Positions 27,255 to 36,994 are shown, counted from the first letter of the stretch. The stretch is DNA of 64,000 nt from IMCC2047 sp041395865 (GCA_041395865.1 JAWKZQ010000015.1:3411-67410); one strand, 5' to 3'. Numbers and translations: made by a program. The notes: generated by a model not told the origin, from the letters alone.

Positions 27255-28607
27255 TTAAGGTTTGAACTGGTCAGGCCGCAAATCGTGGCGCTGCAGAAGT
27301 TTATAGAAATCAGTCCGGTTACGCTGGGCCAGCTTGGCAGCCCGGGAAACATTTCCTTCCGTAAGCCGAAGCACCTTCACCAGGTAGTCACGTTCAAAAT
27401 GGTGCCGAGCCTCATTGAAGGAAGGCATAACGCCTGACTCGTTATCGATGGCGTCACGCACCAACGCCTCTGGAATTAAGCTGGTATGCGCCAGTGCAAC
27501 AATCTGCTGCACGGCGTTTTCGAGTTGACGTACGTTGCCGGGCCAGGAAGCCCCGACAAGCAGATTCATCGCCTCGGGACTAAAGGCAGAGACTTTGCTG
27601 TAATGCCCCTTCTGGCTTTGTTTAAGGAAATGATTGGCAAGCAGCGGTATATCCTCGCGTCGCTCGCTTAAATCAGGCAATTTCAGGTTAACTACATTGA
27701 GGCGGTAATACAGGTCTTCGCGAAACTGGCCGTTCTTCATTTCCTGCTCAAGATCCCGGTGCGTCGCCGAGATAATCCTGACATCCACAGGGTAGCTCTG
27801 CGTGCTTCCCACCGGGCGTACCTGGCGCTCCTGCAGGACTCGCAACAGCTTGACCTGTAGCGGCACCGGCATATCGCCAATTTCATCCAAAAACAAGGTG
27901 CCTCCGTCGGCCGCCCTTAACAACCCCAGGTGATCGGTACTTGCGCCCGTAAAAGCACCCTTTACATGCCCAAACAGCTCCGACTCCAGAAGCGGCTCTG
28001 GCAGCGCACCACAATTGATCGGTATAAAGGGCTGATCGTTGCGCGCACTGCCCCTGTGTATGGCCTGCGCCAGCAACTCTTTACCCGTACCGCTGGCACC
28101 GGTAATCAACAGACTGACATCCGATTCGGCAACGCGCTTGGCGGTTTGCAGCAGCCTCTCCATGCTTTCGCTACGAGTCAGGATATGGGAACACCAGGCC
28201 GGTTCGTCCGTATCCAGCTTGGGACGACTGGTTTGAGCAATGGCCTGCTCGATTTGAGTAAACAGTTCATCCTTGTCGATGGGCTTGGTCAGAAAGCCAA
28301 ACACCCCTTTCTGGGTTGCCGCTACCGCATCAGAAATCGAACCCTGGGCGGTAATGATAATAACCGGCAAACCCGGATGATGCTGCTGGATTTGATCAAA
28401 CAGCTCTATGCCGTCCATTCCATCCATGCGCAGGTCGCTCACCACCAGGTCGATGTCATGGACTTTCAATTCCCGAAGCGCTTCCTGGCCGTCATTGGCC
28501 GTTCTCACGCGATAATTCTGGGCCTCCATGCGCATCACCAGCAACTTCTTGAGACTGGGATCGTCATCCACTAAAAGAACCTGTGGTGCAAATTCGGCCA
28601 TTACCAT
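27255..28607 (-). CDS. glrR: Sigma-54-dependent response regulator GlrR (QseF)
   Basis: The protein has a receiver domain (DDDPSLKKLL, phospho-acceptor Asp in VVSDLRMDGMDG, Lys in FLTKPIDKDE), an AAA+ activator domain with Walker A GASGTGKE, the sigma-54 contact loop GAFTGA and GGTLFLDEIGDMP, and a C-terminal helix-turn-helix (EGNVSRAAKLAQRNR). At 450 residues it is full length. The upstream lipoprotein and kinase genes make the glrK-qseG-glrR arrangement, which identifies it. The ATG at 28607 starts 1 bp after the qseG stop. In enterobacteria GlrR activates small RNA glmY and rpoE; matching operators sit just past this gene. Confidence 0.93.
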   Translation of the reverse strand: MVMAEFAPQVLLVDDDPSLKKLLVMRMEAQNYRVRTANDGQEALRELKVHDIDLVVSDLRMDGMDGIELFDQIQQHHPGLPVIIITAQGSISDAVAATQKGVFGFLTKPIDKDELFTQIEQAIAQTSRPKLDTDEPAWCSHILTRSESMERLLQTAKRVAESDVSLLITGASGTGKELLAQAIHRGSARNDQPFIPINCGALPEPLLESELFGHVKGAFTGASTDHLGLLRAADGGTLFLDEIGDMPVPLQVKLLRVLQERQVRPVGSTQSYPVDVRIISATHRDLEQEMKNGQFREDLYYRLNVVNLKLPDLSERREDIPLLANHFLKQSQKGHYSKVSAFSPEAMNLLVGASWPGNVRQLENAVQQIVALAHTSLIPEALVRDAIDNESGVMPSFNEARHHFERDYLVKVLRLTEGNVSRAAKLAQRNRTDFYKLLQRHDLRPDQFKP

Positions 28608-28608
28608 A

Positions 28609-29157
28609 TCACTCTTTGGGCTGGTCAGGGTCGCTCTGTAAATCCGCATCCTGAGCCTGTTCTTTACGGGAACTCATGTTTTGCTCAAGATGCGTAATCG
28701 CCTGGATTTTCTCCTCCAGCACGCGCTGCATGGCCTCACTTTCTTCCAGCTGTAAAGCCACCTTGCTGTAGCGCGCCTCCCAGTTAATCATGCTTTGATT
28801 ATAACGCAGTAATAATTTTACCAGTCCCTTCAGGTCCTGCCCAAGATCCTGTGAAGCAAGCACATGCCTGAATGCGTCCCGGGCGCGAATCCACCCCGCC
28901 CTTTCCGACAGCTGCTGATTCAAGAGGCCGTAACGAAACCACTGCAGGCTGGTTTTTTCGTCATCGCTGATCTTATCCAGGCGCTGCTGCGCCTGCTGGG
29001 GGGTTAACGCCATATAGAGATCGGCAATACGCAGCCAGTAATGGCGCTGTTCAACCGTCAAAGCGGGTTGGCGATCCCAACCTTCATAGTAGGAGGTCTG
29101 CCAGTATTGGCACCCTGTACAGACCAACACCATCGCAACAATCGCGATCTTTTTCAT
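28609..29157 (-). CDS. qseG: QseG/YfhG-like outer-membrane lipoprotein
   Basis: A lipoprotein signal ends in LVCTGC (Cys 15). The rest of the 182-residue protein is helical, with YWLRIADLYMALTPQQAQQR and a C-terminal coiled coil (EESEAMQRVLEEKIQAITHLEQ). Position between glrK and glrR identifies it as the QseG counterpart, a lipoprotein reported to interact with the GlrK sensor. It overlaps glrK by 4 bases and abuts glrR, so the three are co-translated. Confidence 0.85.
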   Translation of the reverse strand: MKKIAIVAMVLVCTGCQYWQTSYYEGWDRQPALTVEQRHYWLRIADLYMALTPQQAQQRLDKISDDEKTSLQWFRYGLLNQQLSERAGWIRARDAFRHVLASQDLGQDLKGLVKLLLRYNQSMINWEARYSKVALQLEESEAMQRVLEEKIQAITHLEQNMSSRKEQAQDADLQSDPDQPKE

Positions 29158-30587
29158 ATCCCGTTATTCTCCAATGTTGGACAGGTAATCCGGAAACACA
29201 CCGGTAACTCAGGGTGCTGTGAAAGGGTCAATGTCCCACCATGCGCCAGTATGCATTCACGCGCAACACTGAGTCCGATACCCGACCCCTTTATAGGCCC
29301 TGTACGGCTGTTAACCCCTTGGTAAAAGGGCTCGAAAATCTTTTTCCACTCATCCTTCGGAATCGCCTTCCCTGAATTAGCCACCTCCATGACCAGCGCT
29401 TCATCCTGTTGATGCCAGCCGATATCAATCCGGCCCTTCTCAGGGGCATAGTTGACCGCATTAGAAAGCAAATTATCCAGCACAGTGCGGAACTTTGCTT
29501 CATCCAGTGGCCAGCTCTCAACATCTCCCTCACAATCAATTTGCAGCTGTTTTTGCTCGATGCTGATCTGGTGCGTCGACATCAGCTCCTGCCAAACCGT
29601 GTGCAAGGAGAGCGGTTGCACATCCAACTGCTGATTATGCACAACCTGATTGTAATCCAGCAGGTTCTCGATAAGTCGCTGCAACTCGCGGCTGTTATCG
29701 CGGATGATATCAACAACTTCGGACTGTTTGGCCTGCAACTCGCCCGCCACCCCTTCCGCCAGGAGATCGGCGCCTTCGCGCAAGCTTGCCAACGGCGTTT
29801 TCAATTCGTGCGACATGTGCCGAAGGAACTGCAACTTCTGCTGCTCAAGTTCATCCAGGCGTTTTCGCAGCCATTCCAGCTCGTTACCCAGCAACTGCAT
29901 CTCCGCCGGGCCTGAAATCTGAATGGGCTGACTCATATCACCACTGCCCAATTGCCGGATCTCCCGGCCTATCTGTTTTACCGGAGTGGCTATCCAGTAA
30001 ATCAATAACAGGGAAAAGATCAGCGTCAAGACCGCCAACAACGCGACCATCAACATCAGGGAACGCTGGATATCCTCCGCATTACGGCTCAACTCTCCCA
30101 ACTGCGCATCAACGTAGGCCTGCACCTGCTGGCGGAAAGCATTGGCGGCAGCGCTCAATTCGTCAAAGCGCGGCAATGCCGCACTGATTTCATCACTGGC
30201 TTGGGGAATTGCCTGTAAGCCCTGGTCAAGCTGTAACCACTGTTGATAAAGAGCGCTCCTGGATTCATGATCGATTGCCGTCAACGTCTCATTGATCTGA
30301 ACCAATGCCGCCTGCAACTGTTTCCTTTCCCTTACAAACAATTCCAGCAGATCCGGGTCTCCCAGCGCGACAAACTGACGGGCACGTCGCTCAAGATCCA
30401 GCAAATTGGTTTCAAAGAACTGACTACTGCGGGTAAGGGAAATGGTATGCTGACTGGCTTTCTGATTTTGGCTGGCCAGCTCGTCAAGGGTCTGAACCGT
30501 ATAAAAAATCGCTACACACAGGGGCGCTACCACGGTAATCAGGCCGAATAGCATCAACTGCAGGATTGATCGAGGGCGCCATAGCAT
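29154..30587 (-). CDS. glrK: Sensor histidine kinase GlrK (QseE)
   Basis: Two membrane segments (about 12-32 and 178-200) flank a periplasmic helical sensor region. A HAMP segment follows (ATPVKQIGREIRQLGSGDMS), then the phospho-acceptor His in FLRHMSHELKTPLASLREG and the ATPase motifs NLLSNAVNYAP and GSGIGLSVARECI. 477 residues is normal for GlrK. It would phosphorylate GlrR in response to envelope conditions. It is the first gene of the operon, about 90 bp downstream of der on the opposite side of no other gene; no GlrR palindrome is seen before it. Confidence 0.92.
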   Translation of the reverse strand: MLWRPRSILQLMLFGLITVVAPLCVAIFYTVQTLDELASQNQKASQHTISLTRSSQFFETNLLDLERRARQFVALGDPDLLELFVRERKQLQAALVQINETLTAIDHESRSALYQQWLQLDQGLQAIPQASDEISAALPRFDELSAAANAFRQQVQAYVDAQLGELSRNAEDIQRSLMLMVALLAVLTLIFSLLLIYWIATPVKQIGREIRQLGSGDMSQPIQISGPAEMQLLGNELEWLRKRLDELEQQKLQFLRHMSHELKTPLASLREGADLLAEGVAGELQAKQSEVVDIIRDNSRELQRLIENLLDYNQVVHNQQLDVQPLSLHTVWQELMSTHQISIEQKQLQIDCEGDVESWPLDEAKFRTVLDNLLSNAVNYAPEKGRIDIGWHQQDEALVMEVANSGKAIPKDEWKKIFEPFYQGVNSRTGPIKGSGIGLSVARECILAHGGTLTLSQHPELPVCFRITCPTLENNGI

Positions 30588-30679
30588 GGGGTTAGTTAAC
30601 AGTCCGGTGGAATGTCCGTAAAAAACGCAGGGCTATTTTACTGCTGACGGTAACTATTTGACAGTCGCCAGCGCCCCCG

Positions 30680-32080
30680 CTAGCGACGTTTATTATGACG
30701 AGTGTGCTCGAACAGCCTGCGTTTTTTGTTGATTTGTCGGTCTGTCAGCAGGTTCTTCCTACCTTCAAAGGGGTTTTTACCTGACTTAAATTCAATAAAA
30801 ACAGGCGTGCCTTCGATTTTCAGCTTTCTACGGAAGTAGTTTTCTAAAAAGCGCTTGTAGCTGTTGGGCACGCTTTCTGTCTGGTTGCCGTGGATAATAA
30901 ACCGTGGCGGGTTTGAACCGCCCAGGTGAACCAGTCGCAGCTTGATTCGCCGCCCTCTTACCATTGGCGGCGCATGTTCCGTGGTGGCTTCCTGGAGAAT
31001 AGTCGTCAGCTTGTTGGTTGACCAGCGACCGGTCGCAGATGCATAGGCCTTATCGATCGAGCCATAGAGTTCGCCTACGCCGGTACCGTGCAATGCAGAA
31101 ATAAAATGAATTTTTGCGTAACTCACAAACTCAAGGCGACGTTGTAATTCCTGTTTCACCTTGCGTTTATCGTCCGCATCCATGCCATCCCATTTATTAA
31201 TGGCAACTACCAGGGCGCGCCCGGCATCCAGCGCATACCCAAGCATGTGCAGATCCTGGTCAACCACGCCTTCACGGGCGTCGAAGACACAGACCACGAC
31301 ATTGGCGTCGGAGATCGCCTGGAGCGTCTTGATAATGGAGAATTTCTCGACCGCTTCTTTGACGTTTTTACGGCGCCTGACACCGGCGGTATCAATCAGG
31401 GTGTAAGGCTTATCGAAGCGTTGATAGGGAATATAGACGCTATCACGCGTCGTTCCCGGTTGGTCATAGACCACCACCCGCTCTTCGCCCAGCATTCTGT
31501 TGACCAGTGTGGATTTACCGACATTAGGGCGGCCAATAACGGCGATGCGCGTTCCTTTGCTTTCCTCGGTTTCGCTCTCCGCATCCGGTTCAGGGAAAGG
31601 CGCCAACACCTCCTCAATCAGGCTGCGAACCCCGCGGTTATGGGCCGCCGCAATATGGTAAAGGTTGGCAAAACCCATGCGATGGAACTCAGCAGTGGCC
31701 ACATCGGCATTCAAACCATCGGTTTTATTGGCCACCAGGAAGCAGGTTTTATTGATTTTCCTCAGGTGATTGGCAATCATTTCATCCGCAGCAGTCAGCC
31801 CTGCCTGCGCATCGACCAGAAACAAAACCGCATCGGCCTCTTCCATTGCCTGTAGCGACTGGCCGGCCATTACAGAGTCGATACCGCTCTCATCGCCGCT
31901 GATACCGCCGGTATCAATCACGATAAATTTACGGTCGTCGATCTCGCCTTCACCGTACTTACGGTCACGGGTCAGGCCTGCATAATCGGCCACCAGCGCA
32001 TCGCGCGACCGTGTCAGGCGGTTAAAAAGCGTAGACTTGCCAACATTAGGGCGTCCTACAATTGCGATGACTGGAATCAT
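30680..32080 (-). CDS. der: Ribosome-assembly GTPase Der (EngA)
   Basis: Der is an essential tandem GTPase for 50S assembly. Both G domains are complete: GRPNVGKSTLFNR with NKTDGL, and GRPNVGKSTLVNR with NKWDGM, followed by the KH-like domain (about 365-450: FIIHGNQTESVPNSYKRFLE). The 466-residue length is typical. It ends the der-bamB-yfgM-hisS gene cluster, 32 bp downstream of bamB. Confidence 0.97.
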   Translation of the reverse strand: MIPVIAIVGRPNVGKSTLFNRLTRSRDALVADYAGLTRDRKYGEGEIDDRKFIVIDTGGISGDESGIDSVMAGQSLQAMEEADAVLFLVDAQAGLTAADEMIANHLRKINKTCFLVANKTDGLNADVATAEFHRMGFANLYHIAAAHNRGVRSLIEEVLAPFPEPDAESETEESKGTRIAVIGRPNVGKSTLVNRMLGEERVVVYDQPGTTRDSVYIPYQRFDKPYTLIDTAGVRRRKNVKEAVEKFSIIKTLQAISDANVVVCVFDAREGVVDQDLHMLGYALDAGRALVVAINKWDGMDADDKRKVKQELQRRLEFVSYAKIHFISALHGTGVGELYGSIDKAYASATGRWSTNKLTTILQEATTEHAPPMVRGRRIKLRLVHLGGSNPPRFIIHGNQTESVPNSYKRFLENYFRRKLKIEGTPVFIEFKSGKNPFEGRKNLLTDRQINKKRRLFEHTRHNKRR

Positions 32081-32112
32081 GAAAAAAACCTGTAAAGCGC
32101 TTAGAGAAAAAG

Positions 32113-33264
32113 CTATTTGATCGTCAGCGCAACTAATTTGCCACTGTTACCATAAACGTACAGCAAATTTCCCTTTGCCAGTGGACGAGTGCGAACACCG
32201 TCGCCATCAACTTTTTTACGGGCCACAAACTGGCCATTATTTTGCGTCATCAGGTGCAAATAACCCTGGTCATCCGCAACCGCCAAGTAGTTGGCAAAGG
32301 CTGTCGGTGCCGTCACCGTTCTATGCTCCAGGCTCTTTTGTACCCAGGCTTCTTCGCTGGTTGCCTGATCGAAGGCATAGACGTGATCATCGGCAGCGCT
32401 GACAAAAAGGTTGCCCAACGCTTCGTCGGGACCCTGGAAGCTGGACAGCGGTTTGCGCCAGAGCGGGCGACCGTTATTAACGTCGATAGCAACGACAAAC
32501 CCTTGGAAACTGGTGGCATAAAGCGTGGAACCGGCCAGCAACAGATCGCCGTCGACATCGGTCATACGCTCAAACTCGGAACGTCCCTGGGGCACAGTCG
32601 CCCGTTGTTTCCACAGCAAGGAGCCGGTATCAGCCTGCAGGGCAACCACCTGACCGTTCCCCAAGCCAACCAGAGCCAGCTCAGGTGTCAGGATAGGGCT
32701 GCTGGTCCCGCGCAGGGAAAGCGCCGGCGTATTGCTTTCATACTGCCAGCGATGCTCTCCCGTTTTATGGTCAAAGGCGTAGACCTTCTCGTCCAGCGTT
32801 TGAACCACCACCAGACGGGCATTGGTTTTGGGTGCAGATAAAATTTCACTGGAAACGGCAACACGCCACACAGAACTACCGTCTTTCTGGCTTAGCGCCA
32901 ACAGATGGCCGCTTTCGGTGCCGACAAATACCATGCCGTAACCGGCGCCAACGCCACCGCTCAGGTTTTCATTGAGCTTAACGCGCCACTGCCGCTTGCC
33001 CGTCTCCCGATCGAAAGCGACCACAATGCCTGCAGCGTCGGCGGCATAGATCACCTGTCCGTCGACAGCCGGCGTTAACTTCACGTAACGTGCCCCGATA
33101 CCATCACCCACCTTGGCAGACCACTGTTTAACAAGCTTTACCTGCTCGTCGAATTTCACCAAAGGTGAAGGCTCAGGGCCTTGGTCGTCCTTGGAAAACA
33201 GGGCACACCCGGATAAAAAGGATAACAGGAGAGTTGTTAAAACAGCCCGATTAAAGGTTTTCAT
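32113..33264 (-). CDS. bamB: Outer-membrane assembly lipoprotein BamB
   Basis: A lipobox LLSFLSGC places the lipidated Cys near residue 20. The remainder is an eight-bladed PQQ-like beta-propeller with repeated G-x-x-x-W and Y-A-x-D-x-x-T-G segments (for example VVAFDRETGKRQWRVKL and VYAFDHKTGEHRWQYES). BamB scaffolds the BAM complex that folds outer-membrane proteins. 383 residues is normal. Its ATG follows directly on the yfgM stop. Confidence 0.96.
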   Translation of the reverse strand: MKTFNRAVLTTLLLSFLSGCALFSKDDQGPEPSPLVKFDEQVKLVKQWSAKVGDGIGARYVKLTPAVDGQVIYAADAAGIVVAFDRETGKRQWRVKLNENLSGGVGAGYGMVFVGTESGHLLALSQKDGSSVWRVAVSSEILSAPKTNARLVVVQTLDEKVYAFDHKTGEHRWQYESNTPALSLRGTSSPILTPELALVGLGNGQVVALQADTGSLLWKQRATVPQGRSEFERMTDVDGDLLLAGSTLYATSFQGFVVAIDVNNGRPLWRKPLSSFQGPDEALGNLFVSAADDHVYAFDQATSEEAWVQKSLEHRTVTAPTAFANYLAVADDQGYLHLMTQNNGQFVARKKVDGDGVRTRPLAKGNLLYVYGNSGKLVALTIK

Positions 33265-33924
33265 TTAGTGCTCCGCCACCGCCAGATCATTCAACTTCAT
33301 GTTCAGGACCAAACGGTTTTCGCCCCTTTCCTTCAAAGCATCGGCCGCTTTTTGATAAGCCTTGCGAGCATCATCTTCACGCCCCAGCGCAAGGTAAATA
33401 TCACCTTTAACCTCATCATAAGTTGGCTGGTGCGAACCGGCATCAACCGTTTCAATCAGGGCCAGGCCAGCCTGCAGGTTATCTTCTCCGCCCTTAGCCA
33501 CCATGACCCTGGCCAGCCTCAGGTTGGCAACCAGGTACAGCGACTCGCCGGGCTGACTATGCTCGACCGCCCAGCGCAACTGCGCTTCGGCAGCAGCCAG
33601 GTCATTGCCAAGCAACGCCTGTTTCGCGGCCAGCAAGGCGGCATATTGTGCATAAGTCTGCGAACCGAACTCATCTTGCAACTGGCTTGCCAGGTGCATC
33701 ACCGTCGAGGTCTGGCCCTCATCGTTCTGGGTAACTGCCTCCAGCAGGTTAAAATAAAGTTCGGAGGCGGCTTCACCGCTATTTTTTTGATGGTTTTGCC
33801 ATGCCTGCCAGCCAAAAATAACAGCCATTGCCAAACCCACACCAATCAGCAGCGAGCTACCGTTTTTCTTCCACCAGCGCTTCAGTGCCGCCAGTTGTTC
33901 CTCTTCCGTACGATAAACGTCCAC
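33265..33924 (-). CDS. yfgM: YfgM-like ancillary SecYEG translocon subunit
   Basis: A cytosolic N-terminus (YRTEEEQLAALKRWWKKNG) leads into one membrane helix (about 22-40, LLIGVGLAMAVIFGWQAW) and a periplasmic TPR-like region. YfgM associates with SecYEG and the PpiD chaperone. It lies between hisS and bamB, as in relatives, and touches bamB directly. Confidence 0.94.
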   Translation of the reverse strand: MDVYRTEEEQLAALKRWWKKNGSSLLIGVGLAMAVIFGWQAWQNHQKNSGEAASELYFNLLEAVTQNDEGQTSTVMHLASQLQDEFGSQTYAQYAALLAAKQALLGNDLAAAEAQLRWAVEHSQPGESLYLVANLRLARVMVAKGGEDNLQAGLALIETVDAGSHQPTYDEVKGDIYLALGREDDARKAYQKAADALKERGENRLVLNMKLNDLAVAEH

Positions 33925-33939
33925 AACAACTCCCGAAAA

Positions 33940-35220
33940 CTAGTTAGCCAATAGCTCTTGAAGAGCAACAACCACTTCATCATTTGCCAGTGTTCGCTGC
34001 TCTCCCTTGCCCCGTAAAGGTTTAAGTGAGACCACGCCCTCTGACAACTCCTGTTCGCCAATCAACAGGGCAACTTCAGCACCGCTTTTATCGGCCTTTT
34101 TCAGTTGCCCCTTAAATCCACCGCCACCGCAATTCACCTGGACCTTCAGCCCTTGCTGGCCGGTGCGCAGGCTTTCCGCCAGCTGCAGCGCGGCTGACGC
34201 TGTACCTTCACCGGCTGCAGCAATATAAACATCCGCGGTTTTATCCAGTGCCGTGGGCACCAGCTGCAGAGTTTGCAGCATCAGCACCAAACGCTCAACT
34301 CCCATCGCAAAACCGACCGCGGGCGTTGCTTTACCACCGAGTTGCTCAACCAGCCCATCATAGCGACCGCCCGCACACACGGTACCCTGCGCGCCCAACT
34401 CGGTTGTCACCCACTCAAACACGGTTTTACTGTAGTAATCCAGTCCCCTGACCAGACGAGGGTTAACCTTATAACGGATCCCGGCAGCATCCAGGATGTG
34501 CAGCAGGCTCCGGAAATGGCTGGCCGACTCCTCATCCAGGTAGTCCCTGAAGTTTGGCGCCCCATCAAGAATTGCCTGGGTATCCGGGCTTTTACTGTCC
34601 AGGATGCGCAGTGGATTGCTGTCCAGGCGGCGCTGGCTGTCAGCATCCAGCTGGTCGATATGAGCCCGCAGGTAAACCACCAGGTCATCGCGGTAACGGG
34701 CGCGCGCTTCGGCGCTACCCAATGAATTGATTTCCAGTGTGACATGATCCAGCAGCCCCAGTTCACGCCACAGCCGCGCTGACAACAGAATCAGTTCCGC
34801 ATCAATATCCGGCCCGGCCATGCCAAAGGTTTCCACACCGATCTGGTGAAACTGCCGATAGCGCCCTTTCTGCGGACGCTCGTAGCGAAACATAGGTCCG
34901 TTGTACCACAGGCGCTGCACCTGGTTATAAAGCAAGCCATGCTCTTCACAGGCGCGCACACAGCAGGCCGTTCCCTCGGGGCGCAATGTGAGGCTTTCCC
35001 CGTTACGATCGTCGAAGGTATACATTTCCTTTTCAACGATATCGGTAACTTCGCCGATGGAACGCTTAAACAGATCAGTCTGCTCAACGATTGGCATGCG
35101 GATCTGCTGATAACCGTAGGATTTCAGCACCCGCAGCACAGTTTCCTCAAGGTACTGCCAAGTCGCCGTTTCGGCAGGCAAAATGTCATTCATGCCTCTG
35201 ATGGCTTTTATCTTTGCCAA
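33940..35220 (-). CDS. hisS: Histidyl-tRNA synthetase
   Basis: HisS charges tRNA-His. The class II motifs are present: TLRPEGTACCVRACEEHGL (motif 2 region), the histidine-specific LVRGLDYYSKTVFEW and GGRYDGLVEQLGG (motif 3 region near GFAMGVERL). The N-terminus KIKAIRGMNDILP is canonical. It starts with TTG preceded by AAGGA about 8 bases upstream. 426 residues. ispG, normally immediately upstream, is absent. Confidence 0.97.
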   Translation of the reverse strand: MAKIKAIRGMNDILPAETATWQYLEETVLRVLKSYGYQQIRMPIVEQTDLFKRSIGEVTDIVEKEMYTFDDRNGESLTLRPEGTACCVRACEEHGLLYNQVQRLWYNGPMFRYERPQKGRYRQFHQIGVETFGMAGPDIDAELILLSARLWRELGLLDHVTLEINSLGSAEARARYRDDLVVYLRAHIDQLDADSQRRLDSNPLRILDSKSPDTQAILDGAPNFRDYLDEESASHFRSLLHILDAAGIRYKVNPRLVRGLDYYSKTVFEWVTTELGAQGTVCAGGRYDGLVEQLGGKATPAVGFAMGVERLVLMLQTLQLVPTALDKTADVYIAAAGEGTASAALQLAESLRTGQQGLKVQVNCGGGGFKGQLKKADKSGAEVALLIGEQELSEGVVSLKPLRGKGEQRTLANDEVVVALQELLAN

Positions 35221-35348
35221 GGCGTCGTCCTTACAATTCTCAGTTATTCAAAAGGATTTCAGGCAGGAAAGGCATCAAGCTCCTGCGCTGGGGGGACCTG
35301 ACCAGCAAAAGATTGCTAGCGTCAAACAACTACAGCAAAGAATGGCAA

Positions 35349-36185
35349 TTACAAACCAAGCTGAAACCTGGCTTCATTGCCCTCACCCATATACGGTGTC
35401 AGGTCAACCGGCGCACTATTGTATGACAGTTTAACCGCGGCTGCATTGCCAATTACAACATCAAAGTAAGAGGAACTGGTCAGGCTCAGGGTTTCGCCCG
35501 TTTCTTTGACACCGCTGAAAAGAACAGAGCCGCTGGCATCGCGCACTTCCAGCCAGCTGCTATCGACGAAAGTCACCTGCATACTATCCACAGCAACAGG
35601 AGCTTGCGAATTTGCTACCGCTGCTGCGCTTTCCTCGGGCTGCACACTCAAGTCCAGCTTTTCCACACGCGTTTCACCGGATACGGTTTCCACTTCAACG
35701 ACCGTAACCGCTTCGGCAACGGTCTCCAGCCCTCCGGCTTGTTTCTGCCACCAATACATGGAGGACACAACAAATAAAACAACCGATAGCACGCCCAAAG
35801 CACGCATCACCGGATCGGTGGAAGCGACCTTAAGCTTCCCACGCCGACGCACATTTCCCTGCTCACTAACCGGCTGCGCCTGCCGCTCGTAAACACCGAG
35901 GATTTCCTGTGGCGAAAGCCCTACACAGACCGCATAATTTTTTATATACCCCTTCACAAAGGTGGGGCCCGGCAAACGATCAAACGCATCGGACTCGAGC
36001 GCCTGTACATAGGTCTCGGTTAAATTAAGACGTCGTGCGACCTGCGCTTTCGACCACCCCTTTGCCTTTCGGGCCGAAAGCAGCCGCTGGCCAACACCAG
36101 GCTGCTGACTGGCAACGACAACCAGCTCGTTGACTTGCTTTTTTTCAGCCTGTTCTGTTTCGCGAACGACAGCGAGATTGGTCAT
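35349..36185 (-). CDS. rodZ: Cell-shape protein RodZ
   Basis: RodZ links MreB to the membrane. The N-terminus (about 28-95) is an Xre-like helix-turn-helix: ARKAKGWSKAQVARRLNLTE, YVQALESDAFDRLPGPTFVKGYIKNYA. A single membrane helix follows (about 130-150, ALGVLSVVLFVVSSMYWW), then a variable linker and a C-terminal periplasmic DUF4115 domain (MQVTFVDSSWLEVRDASG). Its ATG overlaps the pilW stop by one base (TAATG), as in the usual pilW-rodZ pair. Confidence 0.95.
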   Translation of the reverse strand: MTNLAVVRETEQAEKKQVNELVVVASQQPGVGQRLLSARKAKGWSKAQVARRLNLTETYVQALESDAFDRLPGPTFVKGYIKNYAVCVGLSPQEILGVYERQAQPVSEQGNVRRRGKLKVASTDPVMRALGVLSVVLFVVSSMYWWQKQAGGLETVAEAVTVVEVETVSGETRVEKLDLSVQPEESAAAVANSQAPVAVDSMQVTFVDSSWLEVRDASGSVLFSGVKETGETLSLTSSSYFDVVIGNAAAVKLSYNSAPVDLTPYMGEGNEARFQLGL

Positions 36186-36994
36186 TACCCGCCCTTAATG
36201 ATGTCTTTATTTTCAGGAGAGTCGGGGAACAGGTTGCGCAACTTCAGCGCATAACTGGCTTCCGCATTTTTATCACGTTCTTCGCGAGACAACTGGACGC
36301 CCAGCCACAGGCTCTTAGGCGTTTGCGAAGCCATACGATAGCGCACCAGGCGTTGGTAGCTGGTGTGATATTGGCGGCTCAAATTCAGGCTGTTATTGAC
36401 GAAATGCAGGTAAGAGGCCTCCAGCAACGCCCGGGCCCGGCTATCGTCAATACTGATTGCCCGCTCATAGGCCGCTAAAGCATCGGTCGTTTTCCCAATT
36501 CGCTGGTAACAAACCCCCAGGTTTTCATAAACCTGCGATCGCTTTTCGTAAAAAGCGTCTTCGCTCGCCAGCCTCAATTGCTCACAGGCATCCATCAACC
36601 GGTCAGTGCGAAATAAAAATCCTGCATAATTATTGCGGATACGGGTTTTGCTCACGCCATTGCTGTATCGCAGTGCATTCTGAAAATATTTTTCAGCCAG
36701 CGAATCGTCCTTTTCCACCTGGAACAGCATGGCCAGTGCGGCATGCACATCGGCAGAGCGGGAATCGATTTCCAGGGCGCGTTTTAAAGGCGGCATCGCA
36801 TCCACCGTATTACCCTGCTGAATATAAGCCAAGCCCAGCTCTGTGTATTTGCGAAGCGCCTCTTGTTCGTCGGCATTCTTTTTAAAGCGCGAATCAGAGG
36901 TCGAAACACACCCCGCCAGCAAAGCCAGGCAAACCACGAGCCCTAACTTGGAAAGGAGGGAAACTTTTCCTGGAACAACCGCTTTATTCATCAA
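36185..36994 (-). CDS. pilW: Type IV pilus biogenesis lipoprotein PilW (PilF)
   Basis: The lipobox ALLAGC gives a lipidated Cys near residue 29. Tandem TPR motifs fill the rest (YTELGLAYIQQGNTVDAMPP, LKRALEIDSRSADVHAALAM, VYENLGVCYQRIGKTTDALAA). PilW/PilF pilots the PilQ secretin to the outer membrane. The order rlmN-pilW-rodZ matches pseudomonads and confirms the call. 269 residues. Confidence 0.94.
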   Translation of the reverse strand: MMNKAVVPGKVSLLSKLGLVVCLALLAGCVSTSDSRFKKNADEQEALRKYTELGLAYIQQGNTVDAMPPLKRALEIDSRSADVHAALAMLFQVEKDDSLAEKYFQNALRYSNGVSKTRIRNNYAGFLFRTDRLMDACEQLRLASEDAFYEKRSQVYENLGVCYQRIGKTTDALAAYERAISIDDSRARALLEASYLHFVNNSLNLSRQYHTSYQRLVRYRMASQTPKSLWLGVQLSREERDKNAEASYALKLRNLFPDSPENKDIIKGG

